Shown here: piece by piece, positions 11,248-22,890 of the stretch | How positions within the stretch are numbered: position 1 is the stretch's first letter | Layout of the letters: every line of letters starts with the position of its first letter | Origin: Gnetum montanum | Lineage: Eukaryota; Streptophyta; Gnetopsida; Gnetales; Gnetaceae | Direction: 5' to 3' | DNA length: 64,000 nt | Assembly (NCBI GenBank): GCA_015680685.1 | Contig: MNCI01016127.1 | Location: 214,269-278,268, forward strand | The notes under the pieces: generated by a model | Databases searched by the model: none | What the model was told of the DNA's origin: nothing | Seen by the model: only the letters and a program-made list of their open reading frames with translations | Position numbers and translations under genes: made by a program

Positions 11248-12391
11248 TGTTAACATATTCTCTTGTAGGTTTTGTTTGCTTATGTTTGCAGGCATTGAAA
11301 AATGATCAACATTTATGGCTTCTGTAACCTACAAAAAGAGAGCCTTTGTGTCCTCTTCTTTTCTCCTTTTAGCATCTCAAATAACTACAAACATTGTACA
11401 AATTTGTAAAACAAAATACATATTTCTCATTTTATATTGATGGTGACTAATGATGGCCTATATCTTCTTGTTGTCTCATGTTGTCTTATGCAATCTCTTG
11501 TAATCACATGTATTCTTTAGATTTTTTGTCTTATTCTCATGTAGTTGTGCTTGTAGGATGGAGCCAAAAATCATTACAAAGGTGTGATTTATCACAATAG
11601 TGATTGATCACATGACCTTGATGCACAAGATTCAGTTAGCTTATTTCATCTTGCTAATACTACTCACTTCACATCACCTCCATTACCCCTCTTAAGCCAC
11701 ATCCCATAGCCAAATAATCACCCTCCATATCTTGCTAACAAAAAAAACCTATGTTTGACATTCATGCACCATGGCCATGTAACATCTCCCTCGATGTGCT
11801 CCACCATCAAGTTTATTAAATATAACATATCTCATTCAATGAGAAAACAAAGAAAAATTTAGCATGCTCTTCCAATCAAGTTTACTAAATGTAATACATC
11901 TCATTTAGTAAGAAAACAAAATTTGGATTTGGCAATGAAGTCCAATGAAGTTTTCACTCTCAAGAAAATGAAGGAGGAAAATGCCAAGAAGGATAAGAGA
12001 CCAATGAAGCCAAAATTTCAAATCAATGGATCCAAAGAAGAAATGGTCAAAGAAGCCTAAGAGTGGAATGCTAGCTCATCTAAGATTTCATCAAGTGAAC
12101 AACAATTTGAGCATGAAGCAATGAAGACCTTTTCAGCTAGTTCACATGTCACCATTATTCCATGACCATAATGTCAACATTTGGAAATCCTTGTTAGCCA
12201 AAGTGACCACACCCCAATAGCCAACATAGTTACCATCTCATCCTTGAATTCATAAAATTCCCTAATGACCTTATTTCAACATTGTGATAACTATTTGGGA
12301 TGATTAAATAACTATAGAATTATGTATGGAGAGAGAGCATTGGTGATGCATCCATATTAGTGTCTTGCATTTGATTAGTCCTCCAAATATC
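11248..12391 (+). other. 3' untranslated region of Tat element T3
   Basis: Non-coding. It contains two units (about 11805-11860 and 11870-11912) of a motif with TCAAGTTTA..AAATRTAA..CATCTCATT, related to units in the corresponding regions of E2 (49840-49970) and Z (41680-41830). It ends at the purine tract. Confidence 0.6.
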
Positions 12392-12407
12392 AACAAAGAA
12401 GAGCCAA
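12392..12407 (+). other. polypurine tract of T3
   Basis: CAACAAAGAAGAGCCAA followed at once by TGAAACATCCC; Z has CATCAAAGAGGGGCCAA then TGAAACACC. Confidence 0.7.
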
Positions 12408-12604
12408 TGAAACATCCCAAATAAAATTGGTCTTGCATAAGGAGACCAAAAGTCAAATTTTCATTGAAATTATATGGGAATTTAAAGGTAGATATAATTG
12501 CCTTATTTTCCCATTAAAAATACTATCCTATGATCTTTATTTGCCAATAGTTGAGTCAATATTGGTGTAATAGATAGAGAGTTTCAGACCACACCCTATA
12601 AATT

Positions 12605-12935
12605 TCACTTATGCCAACTTGTGGGGTTAAAATTACCCACACATTGAGATTTGGGCTATGAAAGTAGCTTAAATATGTTGCAAAATTAGTAGCAAAAGTC
12701 TCGTACATTGTTAGCCCATGTTCAACAAATTTGAACCATTTAAATAGCCCAAATACATTGCCTAATATGATATTAAATTCTTCACACATTGATGATCCAC
12801 ACACTACAATTTTGAATAATTGAAAGTGCTTTACATGTTGATATTTTAAGCACAAAAAGTTCATAAACATTTGTGGCTCACATGCTACAAATTCTAGCCA
12901 CCAAAAGCTTCCAAAATATTGTAAAATCTGATATA
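12605..12935. repeat. degenerate tandem units of about 66-80 bp in T3 LTR
   Basis: About four imperfect units, each beginning around CACATTGN..GCCCACATG..ACAAATTT. They leave a long minus-strand frame open (12556-12945) that itself shows internal repetition; I read it as repeat, not gene. Confidence 0.5.
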
Positions 12936-13794
12936 AATTAGGCAAAAATCATGCGAGAATCAACCATCAAGAAATTAGGATGTCCATAGCCTATTTAACC
13001 AAAATTTTACTTCGCTTAAAGGACTTTTGAATCATTTTTGCTTTTAGCAAAACTAGAGACTTTTGGAGTAGAGCAAGGATTTAACAGTGCACAATCATTT
13101 ATACATGCATAGATCACTATAGTAGAGAGAACCTATGCCAAATGAAGCTCCAAAACAAATCATTCAAGATATTCAAGTGTGGATCTGGTTGCAAACCATA
13201 CCTTGCATCAAATTCCAAGGATATTCTTTGAGCTCTTAACCTTTTATAACCCATAACTTCTATTCTCTAAACTTTTTTTCCATAAATTTTATCATATTTA
13301 ATAAAAGGCTATAGTTTCTTTATGTTCTTATATTTTTTTTTCATTTCTCTACTGTTGGATTCTATGCTTAAATCTATCTCACCTACATTTTAACACATCA
13401 GTAACAAACATTCATAAGTCCTTAAGCAATTTGTTGGATTGTTTGAGGTACTCTAGATCATTTCTTAAGGCTTATGGGATACTAGGTCAAATTGTTTCAT
13501 GCTAAAATTTTGAATCTTCAACACTAAATCTTTCAGACCTCATAATTTTCAAGGGTAAATAAGAGATTTAGTAAAATACACTCTTACATGGATTATGTTC
13601 AAGGCACCTAGCTAATACTTTATCTTTCTATACTCTCTTCTTTGAACTCACCTCTCTCTCCCTAGACTCTCTTGATCAAAATGAAGGTCAAATATGTCTA
13701 TTTATATCCTTCCTCCTTGTCTCTTTATCTTCCCTCTATAAATTCAAAATTTGAGTCTTTAAAAAAACTCATAGGAAATTGTCTCTTATATATA

Positions 13795-13970
13795 CAAGAT
13801 GTCTTCAAGATCAATGAGACATCTTACTCGAAAGTAGCTAGGGAAGACATCTTTAAGATGGAGGATATTTCTTGTAAACCTATGAGATGTCTTATAGGGA
13901 AAGTATTGAGCTAGTGAAGACATCTTGAGCATGGAGGAGATGTCTCTCAAGATGTGAAAAAATTTCAAGA
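13795..13970. repeat. AGATGTCT / AGACATCT motif cluster in T3 LTR
   Basis: Six close occurrences of the octamer or its reverse complement within about 160 bp (e.g. 13798, 13824, 13852, 13885, 13918, 13938). Confidence 0.65.
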
Positions 13971-14195
13971 TGCTTGTTTTGAGGTTTGGAACTTTTAGAC
14001 ACCTCCAAAAAAGTCTGCATTGGCCCCAAAACCTCCTAGACTCATCAAAATAGGCTCATAACATTCCCAAACATGAAAAAACATCCTAATATCATCATAA
14101 ATAAAACAAAACTAAATGATAAACATGAAAACACATAAATATCTAGATACAAACATATTGACTATTAGACATGGGCTGGTGATGTCATCATCATC

Positions 14196-15645
14196 ATGAT
14201 AGGGATTATAATGAACATAATGACTATGATGAAACACTACTTGCTACCAAAATCATGATAAACATCTCAATGATAGTTCACATTTTTACCATGCATGAAA
14301 TGAATAGTTGGATCAAACATATTGATAGGAACAACATCCCTAAGTTTGAGGGAGGTTAAAATGTTGATCTAGTTCCACATGGTGTTACCTATCCTTTAAT
14401 TGATTAAATGTCTGATTTCTAGAAAAGGTAAGAGAGTGAATGGTATAATTTGATAGCTAAGCATGGAGTTGTTCTACTTCATCTTATAATTTCTAGTTTA
14501 GCAACTTTGCTAGTTGTAGTTAAGCCTAAAAAATTTTCAATTTCCCCTTGATAGTAATTAATTTAGATTGGGCTACAGTGACATAGTTTGAAATGTTGAA
14601 GATGTTTATCATTTTTTGTCCACTTTTAACCAATTTTTCTAGGACTTCCTCATGATGAGCTAGTTGAAAAATTGAAAACAATTATTTGTAGACAACATAG
14701 GTTACAGACTACCATTGTTAAGCAAGGTTAGAGATCTTAATTTTTCCTATGTAACTTTTTATCTAGGGTTATCACCAAAGAATCTAGTGGTCATATTTGA
14801 GTTAACAAAAATAGTATGAATGAAAGGTTATCCTTCTAAGGGTACGATAGTGATGTAGATAATCTACTGTACCATGGCAAAAATCTTCTTCTCACCAATA
14901 ATGAAGTTGATGTGATTCTAGATGTAAATGATCGAAAAAGTGAGGGTAACAGGTGGTAATGTAAAAATTCAAAATAATTACTTTTACCTATGCAATTGTA
15001 ATATGTGAAATGCATGAAAAGCATGAATGTTGGTGATATTTGATGGCTTGTAGTAGACTTTTTAGAATAACATGAGAAAGATATTTGGGATAATGTTACA
15101 CAGGATGTGACTCAAATGAACGGAGAAAATAAGAATTTGAAGAGTAAGATGAGTTAGAGAGAGAGGCATTTGCAAATTTAAAGATGATGGCATTATGATG
15201 ATTCCAAATCTTTAGTATAAGGTTATATATTATATGACCATGCATTGATCCCTTGTAAGTGAATCAACATATGAAGTGTGCTAAATCTCTTCCATGATCA
15301 TAGCAAGATGTTATAGATGAGTAGCTATCATGATAGTGTATGAATAATGAGTAAATATTTGTAGATTTGTTTCTTCTTCATTAATGAAAAGGAAACATAT
15401 CCTCAATCCCTGATAACCATGTTGAATAAGGTTTCTTCATGTCCATAAGGCATCTTTGAAAAGGAGCCATAAAAACACTTGTATGTAAGGAATGATTGAG
15501 ATCCACCATGCATTAAGAATGTAATTGGATGATCAGAAAGATATATTCTAATCAAATCATCAAATGTTATGATGCTCATTAATTTCTTTGAAAATAGGTG
15601 ATCATCTAGGATTAATATTATAGGGAGGGATGGATGGCAAGCATG
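14196..15645. other. unassigned DNA left of Copia copy 2
   Basis: Broken frames only. With 21324 onward it formed one continuous sequence before the Copia element inserted. I cannot name a family. Confidence 0.4.
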
Positions 15646-15650
15646 AGATG
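15646..15650. repeat. probable target duplication, left (AGATG)
   Basis: Matches 21319-21323 (AGATT) at four of five positions, as expected for an old insertion. Confidence 0.55.
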
Positions 15651-15896
15651 TGTTAACCTTTTGTTATTTCATAACTTTAAGAAAATTAGAGAATAAGGGT
15701 GCTTGCGTGGTTGTTGTGTTTACAAGACAAGAACATGGAAAGCTCAAAGAAAAACATCTAAAAGGTCTCAAGGAAGCATGGATAAGTATACAGAAGTACA
15801 ATAACTCTAAGGAGCATGGATAAGTAACAAAGACTTCAAAGCTCAAAGACAATGCTCTAGTGATCAAGGCGAAGCCTTAGAGGATGTCTCCTAGAA

Positions 15897-16135
15897 ATAG
15901 TAGATGTCTACTATCAAGAGAAGATGTCTTCCTAATGATGAAGATGTCTTGGCCAAGTTGAAGGTTGCTCCAAAAAAGACATCTCCTAGAAATACTAGAT
16001 GTCTCCTTTGTGAAGAAGACAATTCCATGAATATGTCTCCTCAAAGACATCTCCCATGAAGAAGAGACATCTCCCTTGAATGAAGGTATGATATAGAGAG
16101 ACATCTCAATCTCAAAGAAGATGTCTCTAGTGACC
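15897..16135. repeat. dense AGATGTCT / AGACATCT array in Copia LTR
   Basis: Nine copies of the octamer or its reverse complement in under 250 bp, upstream of the TATA box, in both orientations. The equivalent array is at 20385-20635 in LTR C and 8150-8410 in LTR A. Confidence 0.85.
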
Positions 16136-16184
16136 ATTAGATAGTCATTACATGAATTCCTAGGTAATTTTGGAAACATCTAGG

Positions 16185-16192
16185 CTATAAGA
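16185..16192 (+). promoter_or_regulatory. TATA box of Copia LTR B
   Basis: CTATAAGA, conserved in position with the other two LTRs. Confidence 0.6.
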
Positions 16193-16814
16193 ACACTCCA
16201 TTCTCTTGGGAAATGTGCAAGTTTGTATGTAATTGAAAAGTTAACATTAAAAAACCATTATATAGACTATTTTATTATGTTGTGTGCATCATTATACCAT
16301 CTTTTGTACTATTGTAGTGATCAAATTATGTTGTACTTCAAAGTACAAGGATTAGCAAATTACTTGCATTCTTTCCTTGTACTTTTCATTTTTCTTTCTT
16401 GTTGCCACACTAGGGTTGATATGCTTCTTATGAGAAGGCATCATCTTGATCTTGTCAAAATCCTATAGGATTAAGTGTTCGTATAGCATCACAACACTAC
16501 ATTATGGAGCTCAAGTTTCTAAAGGTTGTTGGATCTTGGAAATCACAATCTAAGCTTATTAAAACCTTGTGGGGTTGAGTGGATTTGCTTCGGCAAATCA
16601 CTCCATTTTGGATCTTAGAGCTTTCATAGGGTGTCGAACCCTTCAAAACACATTTTGAGCGGAAAAAAGTCTAGGGGTGTGCAAGTGAGCTACCCTCGAT
16701 CTAGACTACCCAAGTTGGGAAACCACATTAAATCTAGTGTGTGCTTTGTATCAAGGAATTTTAGAAGCTAGGAAAGTTATTCATCCCCCTCTTCTAAGTT
16801 CAATGATCCTCAAT

Positions 16815-16827
16815 TGGTATTGAAGCC
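16815..16827 (+). other. primer binding site, initiator-Met type, degraded
   Basis: TGGTATTGAAGCC two bases after the LTR. The standard plant Copia site is TGGTATCAGAGCC; the three differences are all transitions. Confidence 0.7.
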
Positions 16828-16864
16828 TAGTACTCTTGCACTCTACATCTTTCAAGACTGAACA

Positions 16865-18370
16865 ATGGAGGGAACTTCCTATACAAAGCCACCAATATTC
16901 AATGGATTCAACTTTCATTATTGGAAGGTAAAGATGCAAGGATTCTTCAAATCAATGGATTTTGAAGTCTAGGACTCTATTCTTGATGGGCTACACACTA
17001 CCCATCAATGGCACAATAGGAGCCATCAAGCCTCACAACAAATGGATACAAGAGAAAAAAGATAAGTTCATGTTTTATTCAAAGGCCAAAAATTATTTAT
17101 ATTTGCTTTGAATACATGTTAGTTTAACAGAGTAGCTAGATGTAAAATGGATAAAGAAATTTTGTAATCCAAATTGTTAGTTTTGAAAAGTGAGTATGAC
17201 AAGCTAAAGATGAGAGAAGGAGAGAAAATAAAATATCATTTTTCTAGAGAAAATGATCTTGTTGTAGCCATCAAAGGTATAGAGAAAGATTAGCCTAAGA
17301 CTGATGTCATAATAAAAATGATTAGAGCTCTCTAGGAAAAATTTAGACTAAAGTTCATGGCCATGGAAGAAATTAGAGATTTTTTGACTCTCAAATTTGA
17401 AAATATTTATAGTGCTCTTATCAATTACAAAATAAACCTCATAAGCAAAGGAGCTATCTAAGAAAAATCTATCACTCTAAAGACTACCTTAAATGAAAAA
17501 TAACCTACTATGTTGGATGAAGAGAATGAAGAAGAGATACCTCTTCTATTAAGGAAGATATAGAGGATGCTTACTAAAAAGAACAACTTGTAGAGAACCA
17601 ATTAGGTCAAATGTAAAGAAAGAGGTAAAAAAATTTCAAGTTCCATTTTTGATTACTCTACTATAGAATGTTAGGTTTGTGGTGGAAGAGGCCACGTGGC
17701 TTCCGAATGTCCTAGTAATGACAAGTTGCAAAGGAGTGATAGAAATGATATGGAGCCTAAAAGGACTAACTTCTACACAAGCTGGGATGATGGAAAACAT
17801 AGTGAATAAGAGGTAGAAAATGATGCAAGTGACCTCTATAGATGATGATTGAAACCCCTCGAACAATATAGTTGAAACATAAGAAGAATCAAATGCCTCT
17901 ACAAAAAATTCTCAGCTCATATGCATGGCTCTTATAGATGACAATTCACTACATGCTAATGAAGAACCAAAAGGTAAGTGTGATGAAAGGTATATTGAAT
18001 TATAGGAAGAAATTCTTATTTTACATTATCTACTTAGGAAGGTAAAGAAAGTTTCGAATATTAAGCTTGATGCTATTCATACCATATTAGATGTAGAAAT
18101 ATTAGACTTAAAAGATAAGATTCAATGACTAATCTCTTTAAATAATAATTTCAAAGTCTTTCAAGAAAATGAGAGTCATGAAAAACAACCCATGGATGAT
18201 GATTCTAAAAAAGCCTCACAGGAGGAAACAAGCTCAAGTTTAAGCATGATCAAGTTTGATAACTCCATTGATGAGGAGAAAACTTTATTTGTCTATAACA
18301 ATTGGGAAAATGAACAAAACGTTTGTCATCTTCATATTGGTCAAAATAAGATTGATTCTTGTTTTAGTTG
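16865..18370 (+). pseudogene. Copia gag (UBN2 type) pseudogene, copy 2
   Basis: ATG at 16865 opens MEGTSYTKPPIFNGFNFHYW, the standard start of plant Copia gag. The UBN2 core follows (SEYDKLKMREGEKIKYHF near 17190-17240, FLTLKFENIYSALINYKINL near 17385-17440). A complete CCHC knuckle lies at 17675-17715: C-W... is now S/R-xWVCGGRGHVASECPS-like, with the first Cys codon changed to a stop-adjacent TTAGG. Further on, YTSWDD near 17780 and a Lys/Glu-rich, probably coiled-coil stretch (17915-18150) match copy 1. Numerous stops make it dead. Confidence 0.8.
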
Positions 18371-20140
18371 AAAAGTTAAGAATATATATCAAATAAGGTC
18401 ATCTTTCTCTATAAATATTGTATATCTTTTGAATACAAATAATTAAGAAAGATAAATTTGTTTCTATGTATGCAATTTGTTCTAATCTTTTCAAATGATT
18501 GATAAGTGCATTTGTAGGAGTAGATAATTGAAGTTTTTTATTTTAATTTTTGGTTTGGTAAAATATGTGTATATCTAATCATGTTATCCATTGAATCTTA
18601 TGTGATCAATTTTCTTGTACTTCTTTTAATTGTATTTATTGAAAAATCATCTTTTGATACATTAGTTTCTAGAATTTCCCTTCTTGCATTAGATTCTTGA
18701 ACTTTAAAGATTTTGTCTTGAAATATGGGCTCTTTTGGACTCATAAAGTTAATTTTTTGGAATGATTTTTGTTGGATGATAATGTGATGAATTTATTTTG
18801 GAAGAAAACTACTTGGTACCTCTGTTCAGATTCATGAATCTTCTAAGAAAAGAAACATTTCAAGATGAATTATCATGAAGTACTATTAATAGGACACCTT
18901 AGTCTTCACACTTGGTCTTAATGTTACATTGTAGGGGTAGTACTTTGATGATAAAAGAACCATGACAATTACTTTTTTGAAAAGAATAAACTAATTTAAA
19001 CAAGTTCCAAAGGGAAAATTTGTATATGCTCATATGCAAAGGGAGGCTATACCTCATCACCCATTATCATCTTGGAGGACACCAATGTAGGAGGAGTCTT
19101 TTGAGGCTTCTACCATATGACACTTAAGTAGAAAATCTTTATATTTCAAACCTGAGTAAGAATTCATGTAAGGGTTTTGTACAAAATACAAGATAAAAGT
19201 ATGAGTTAAATCTTGGATTAGACATCTTTTAGATATTTTACCTTGTGATGTATTTCTTATTGCTGGATAAAGAAAAATTTCTATTTCATCATCCTATTAA
19301 GACTCTTTTTGGTTATTTGTTTAAACTGTATTTCTTTGACTTCTCCTAGGAGTATTCTTGAAATTTAGATAAGCATGTATTTTTCATCTTGCCATGGAAG
19401 TGCTATGTCTAACCTTTTGTATGTTAAGAATATATATCTTTCTAAGTACCTAAGGTCCTTAGTACAACTATGAGTTAAGAAATACTCACTCAAGTAGATG
19501 CTTATGAGCTCCTCTGGTAAAAGAATTTGGTAATAAATGTATATATGTATATATACATTATGTTCTTCAAATGATTATCAGTTTATGAATTCCGATTGGT
19601 TGGTTTTGGTTGATCCTTTGATATATTGAGTATGTTTTAGATGTGATGTTTTAAAAATTGAATATGTATGCTTTTACTCTATTCCATATCCTTTTATTAT
19701 TACTTCAAAAGAAGGTGATTTTTGGCTAGTTAAAAATGTATGAGATATTGGTTATTAATGGCTTGTTGGTTTAGAAGATAGGTTACATAAGGCTTAAACT
19801 TTATTGACCTAGTAGGAGCAACTCTTCATTTCTTATCATCATTAGCCCTATATAATTCATGCTAAGAAATATGCAATTTTTATTAATTTTTCTTCCTTGG
19901 AACAATGGTTATTTATATCTTCTTAGAAAACTTAAGTCCATATGTATTTCTTATGGTTTTTTTGCAACTCTATCTTCACTCCTTTTTGATGATGTCCAAA
20001 AAGGGGGAGAGTTAGGTTGATCTGACAAGGCTGATATTAGTAATATAAAATGACATGACTAATGATATATCATACTTCAAAATATATGTCTTGGTATCTT
20101 CTAGAGACTACTAACCCATTTTCTTAAGTGTTGGACATCA
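18371..20140 (+). other. non-coding 3' internal region of Copia copy 2
   Basis: AT-rich and closed in all frames. Segments near 19035-19140 and 19940-19955 match copy 1, so it is a conserved part of the element. A purine run at 19998-20010 precedes the true tract. Confidence 0.65.
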
Positions 20141-20142
20141 CC

Positions 20143-20156
20143 AAAAGGGAGGTTAT
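20143..20156 (+). other. polypurine tract of Copia copy 2
   Basis: AAAAGGGAGGTTAT immediately before the LTR start TGCTGACC. Confidence 0.7.
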
Positions 20157-21318
20157 TGCTGACCTTTTCATATGTCAAATCTGTAAGAAAAATGAAGAAC
20201 AAGGGTTATTGTGTGGTTGTTGTATTTGTAGGATAAGAACATGGAGATCTCAAAGAAAAATAGCTATAAGGTCTCAAGGAATAATGGATAAGTATGTGAA
20301 AGTACAATAACTCAAAGGAGCATGGGCAAGTAATAAATACTTCAAAGCTCAATGAAGATGCTTTGGTGATCAAGGAGAAGCCTTAGAAGATGTCTCCTAG
20401 AAATAGTAAATGTCTACTATCAAAAGAAGATGTCTCCTTGATGATGAAGATGTTTTAGATGAGTTCAAGATTTCTTAGAAGAAGATGTTTCTCAAAAATA
20501 GCAGATGTCTACTTTGTGAAGACGAAATCTCCATGAAGATGTATCCTTAAAGATGTATCCCATGAAGAAGAGACATCTCCCTTGAATGGAGGTATGGTGC
20601 AGAGAGACATGTTAATCTTGAATAAGATGTCTCCAATAACTATTAGATAGCTATTGCACAAATTTTGAGGTGATTTTAGAAACATCTAGGATATAAGAAG
20701 ACTCTATTCTCTTGGGAAATGTGCAAGTTTGTATGCAAGTGAAAAGTCAACATCAAGCAATCATTATGTAGATTACTTTATTGTTTTGTCTACATCATTG
20801 CACAATCTTTTGTAATATTTTAGTGATGAAATTATGTTGTACTTCAAGGTACAAGGATCAAAAAATCACTTGCATTCTTTCCTTTTAATTTTTTTTCTCT
20901 TACTTGTTTCCCCACTAGGGTTGATGTGCTTCTTGTGAGAAGGCATCATCTTGAGCTTATCAGGATCTTGTGAGATTGAGTGTTGGTGCAACACCAGAAC
21001 ACTATGTTGTAGAGCTCAAGTTTGCAAAGGTTGTGGGATCCTAAAATATACATTCTAAGCTTGTTGGGACCTTGTGGGGTTGAGTGGATGCATAGCAATG
21101 AATCACTTCGTTGTGGAGCTTAGAGTTTGTATAGGGTATGGTACCCTTTAAATCACATTTTGAGAGGAACAAATTTTGGAGGTGTGTAAGGGAACTACCC
21201 TCTAAGCGCAAACTATCCAAGTTGGGGAACCACATTAAATTTGATGTGTGCTTTGTGTTAAGGAATTTTAAATGTTGGGGAACTTATTCATCCCCCCTTC
21301 TAAGTTCAATGATCCTCA
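20157..21318 (+). mobile_element. Copia LTR C (3' LTR of copy 2)
   Basis: 1162 bp, TGCTGACC to GATCCTCA. It aligns end to end with LTR B; differences are frequent, so the insertion is old. TATA at 20691-20698. Confidence 0.85.
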
Positions 21319-21323
21319 AGATT
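21319..21323. repeat. probable target duplication, right (AGATT)
   Basis: Pairs with AGATG at 15646-15650. Confidence 0.55.
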
Positions 21324-22375
21324 TGCATCATAGCTAGAGAATATGTTAGATTTACAAAAGGATGATGGTGACGGGAGTAGTAATGTAGTTGAGAAGAAGT
21401 AATGGCTAGCTTGATTAGGGTTGAAGAATGAAATCCCCTAGCATTATAAAATCTAGGTGGATGCTTGAGGCCAGTATGAGGCATTTGTATAAGCCATCAT
21501 GGGTGATTAGTTTTCATGAGCAAAGAACATGTGCATGGAAAAGACTATTCAAGTGAGGCATGAAGAGATTAGCTACTATGCAAGATCAAGTTGTTAGTGG
21601 AACCAAGAAGGGAGTGAGTGTTAGGGATATCATGAGGATATGCATTTAGATATGATGATTTGTTGCTAAGTCAAAGGTGTTGAATTATTAGAAATCCATT
21701 TAAATATGACATGCAATAGGTGTTTAGTAATTGTAAGGTGAAAAGGCATAATGTCTATGCCACCATTAGTTTTGTTGGGAAACTCCATTTGAGCAAGCTA
21801 GGTGAATTTACTTGTAAGTATCAAAGCCACTCTAAACGATTTGTTGGACTAACTTGTCAATATTTTCCATGAATTCCTAAGGTGGTAGAATAGTTATAGC
21901 CACAAATATTGAGATGTTTGAAAGCATTATATTTATGAAAGTAATCTGGCTAGTCAAAGATAGGTGAAGGTTATGCTAGTTTGAAAGTCATTGTTGTTTC
22001 TTAACATACACTACATTTGAAAGGACACCCTCTATTTGTATTATCAAAGGTGATATTTCATCCATCCTTTCATTATGATAGGAAATTTTCATTTTCATCC
22101 ATCAATTAAGTTTTTATTTTAGTTAATATATAATTAGAAAAGTAAAATATGTAAAAGATAGTGTGAATGTATGATATGTCCTCTTACTTCTTCATATTCA
22201 TATTCATTTTCTATGTTGAGTATAGTAAAGATAGTGGTCTTTGATTTTGTTACTTGAAGTCATTTAGGAGTTGTAAGTGTTGCTTGTTTTCTATTTGAAG
22301 ACCATAGTTTTGAATTTTTTGTAGATGATATCTAATGAATTTCTACTAGTTCTTTGAAAATTCTTGATTTTTGTA
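21324..22375. other. unassigned DNA right of Copia copy 2
   Basis: No frame with a recognisable domain; short open pieces only. Confidence 0.4.
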
Positions 22376-22890
22376 AATAAAGAGCTGACCATAACTTGAC
22401 CATGGCACATGATCTATAACATCATGACTCATGGTATTATAATACGAGTTGTGGTGATGACAAAAATAGTGAAAATTAATCTTTGATGATTTCATAAGTT
22501 GTGGTGATGAATAATAATAAGAAGTTTGAATTACTAGATACCATGTATTAACCATGCATTTTGGTGGTCAACCATGACCACACTACTAGTTGTGGTGGTA
22601 GACTATGAGTTTACCATGAGTCATGGTAACCTTACCTTATTTTGAATATTGACCCATGAGGCAACCATGGATCATAGTTTTAATTTTGAGTTAACCAAGA
22701 GGCAACCATGAGTTGTGGTTAACATCAAAACTTAACCATAAGTCATGGTAATGTCATAAAACTTGATCATAAGTGAACCATGGATTGTGGTATGTAAAAT
22801 CTAGAAACTAAAATAAGATGAGTAATGATGAACTTTCTTGTTAAATAAGCTTGCAATACCATGACTAGATAATGAATCATAGTCAAATCA
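22376..22890. repeat. imperfect palindrome array (AACCATGA..TCATGGTT)
   Basis: Repeated short inverted repeats such as ACCATGAGTCATGGT (22607-22630 region), ACCATGAGTTGTGGT and ACCATGGATTGTGGT, spaced 40-80 bp. A TATA-like TCTATAAATATC follows at about 22893, so this may be the upstream part of an LTR I could not bound. Confidence 0.6.

Larger units (their letters stand above)
12408..14195 (+). mobile_element. 3' LTR of Tat element T3 (right end approximate)
   Basis: Starts TGAAACATCCC after the purine tract. The end is placed near 14195 from the resemblance of GCTGGTGATGTCATCATCA to the end of the Z LTR. The resulting length of about 1.79 kb suits the Z-type LTRs (1.86-1.90 kb). A TATA-like TCTATAAATTC lies at 13734-13744. 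Confidence 0.5.
15651..16812 (+). mobile_element. Copia LTR B (5' LTR of copy 2)
   Basis: Starts TGTTAACC, ends GATCCTCA, 1162 bp, same length as LTR C. The start is fixed by the point where similarity to LTR C begins (TGYTRACCTTTT) while the sequences upstream differ. Confidence 0.85.
15651..21318 (+). mobile_element. gag-only Copia-like LTR element, copy 2 (complete)
   Basis: A 5668-bp element with two 1162-bp LTRs, a degraded initiator-Met primer site, a gag pseudogene, about 1.8 kb of non-coding DNA, a purine tract, and a near-perfect 5-bp duplication. There is no trace of protease, integrase, RT or RNase H in any frame between 18370 and 20140. Copy 1 shows the same layout, so the missing pol is a family trait rather than a chance deletion. 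Such an element would need enzymes supplied by an autonomous Copia relative. Confidence 0.85.

Noticed and set aside
12556-12945. 129-codon minus-strand open frame
   Set aside because: Lies inside the T3 LTR, consists of tandem units, no known motif; read as repeat.
15664-16179. Minus-strand frames of 67 and 100 codons
   Set aside because: They fall entirely in Copia LTR B and reflect the AGATGTCT repeats; no matching frame in LTR C.
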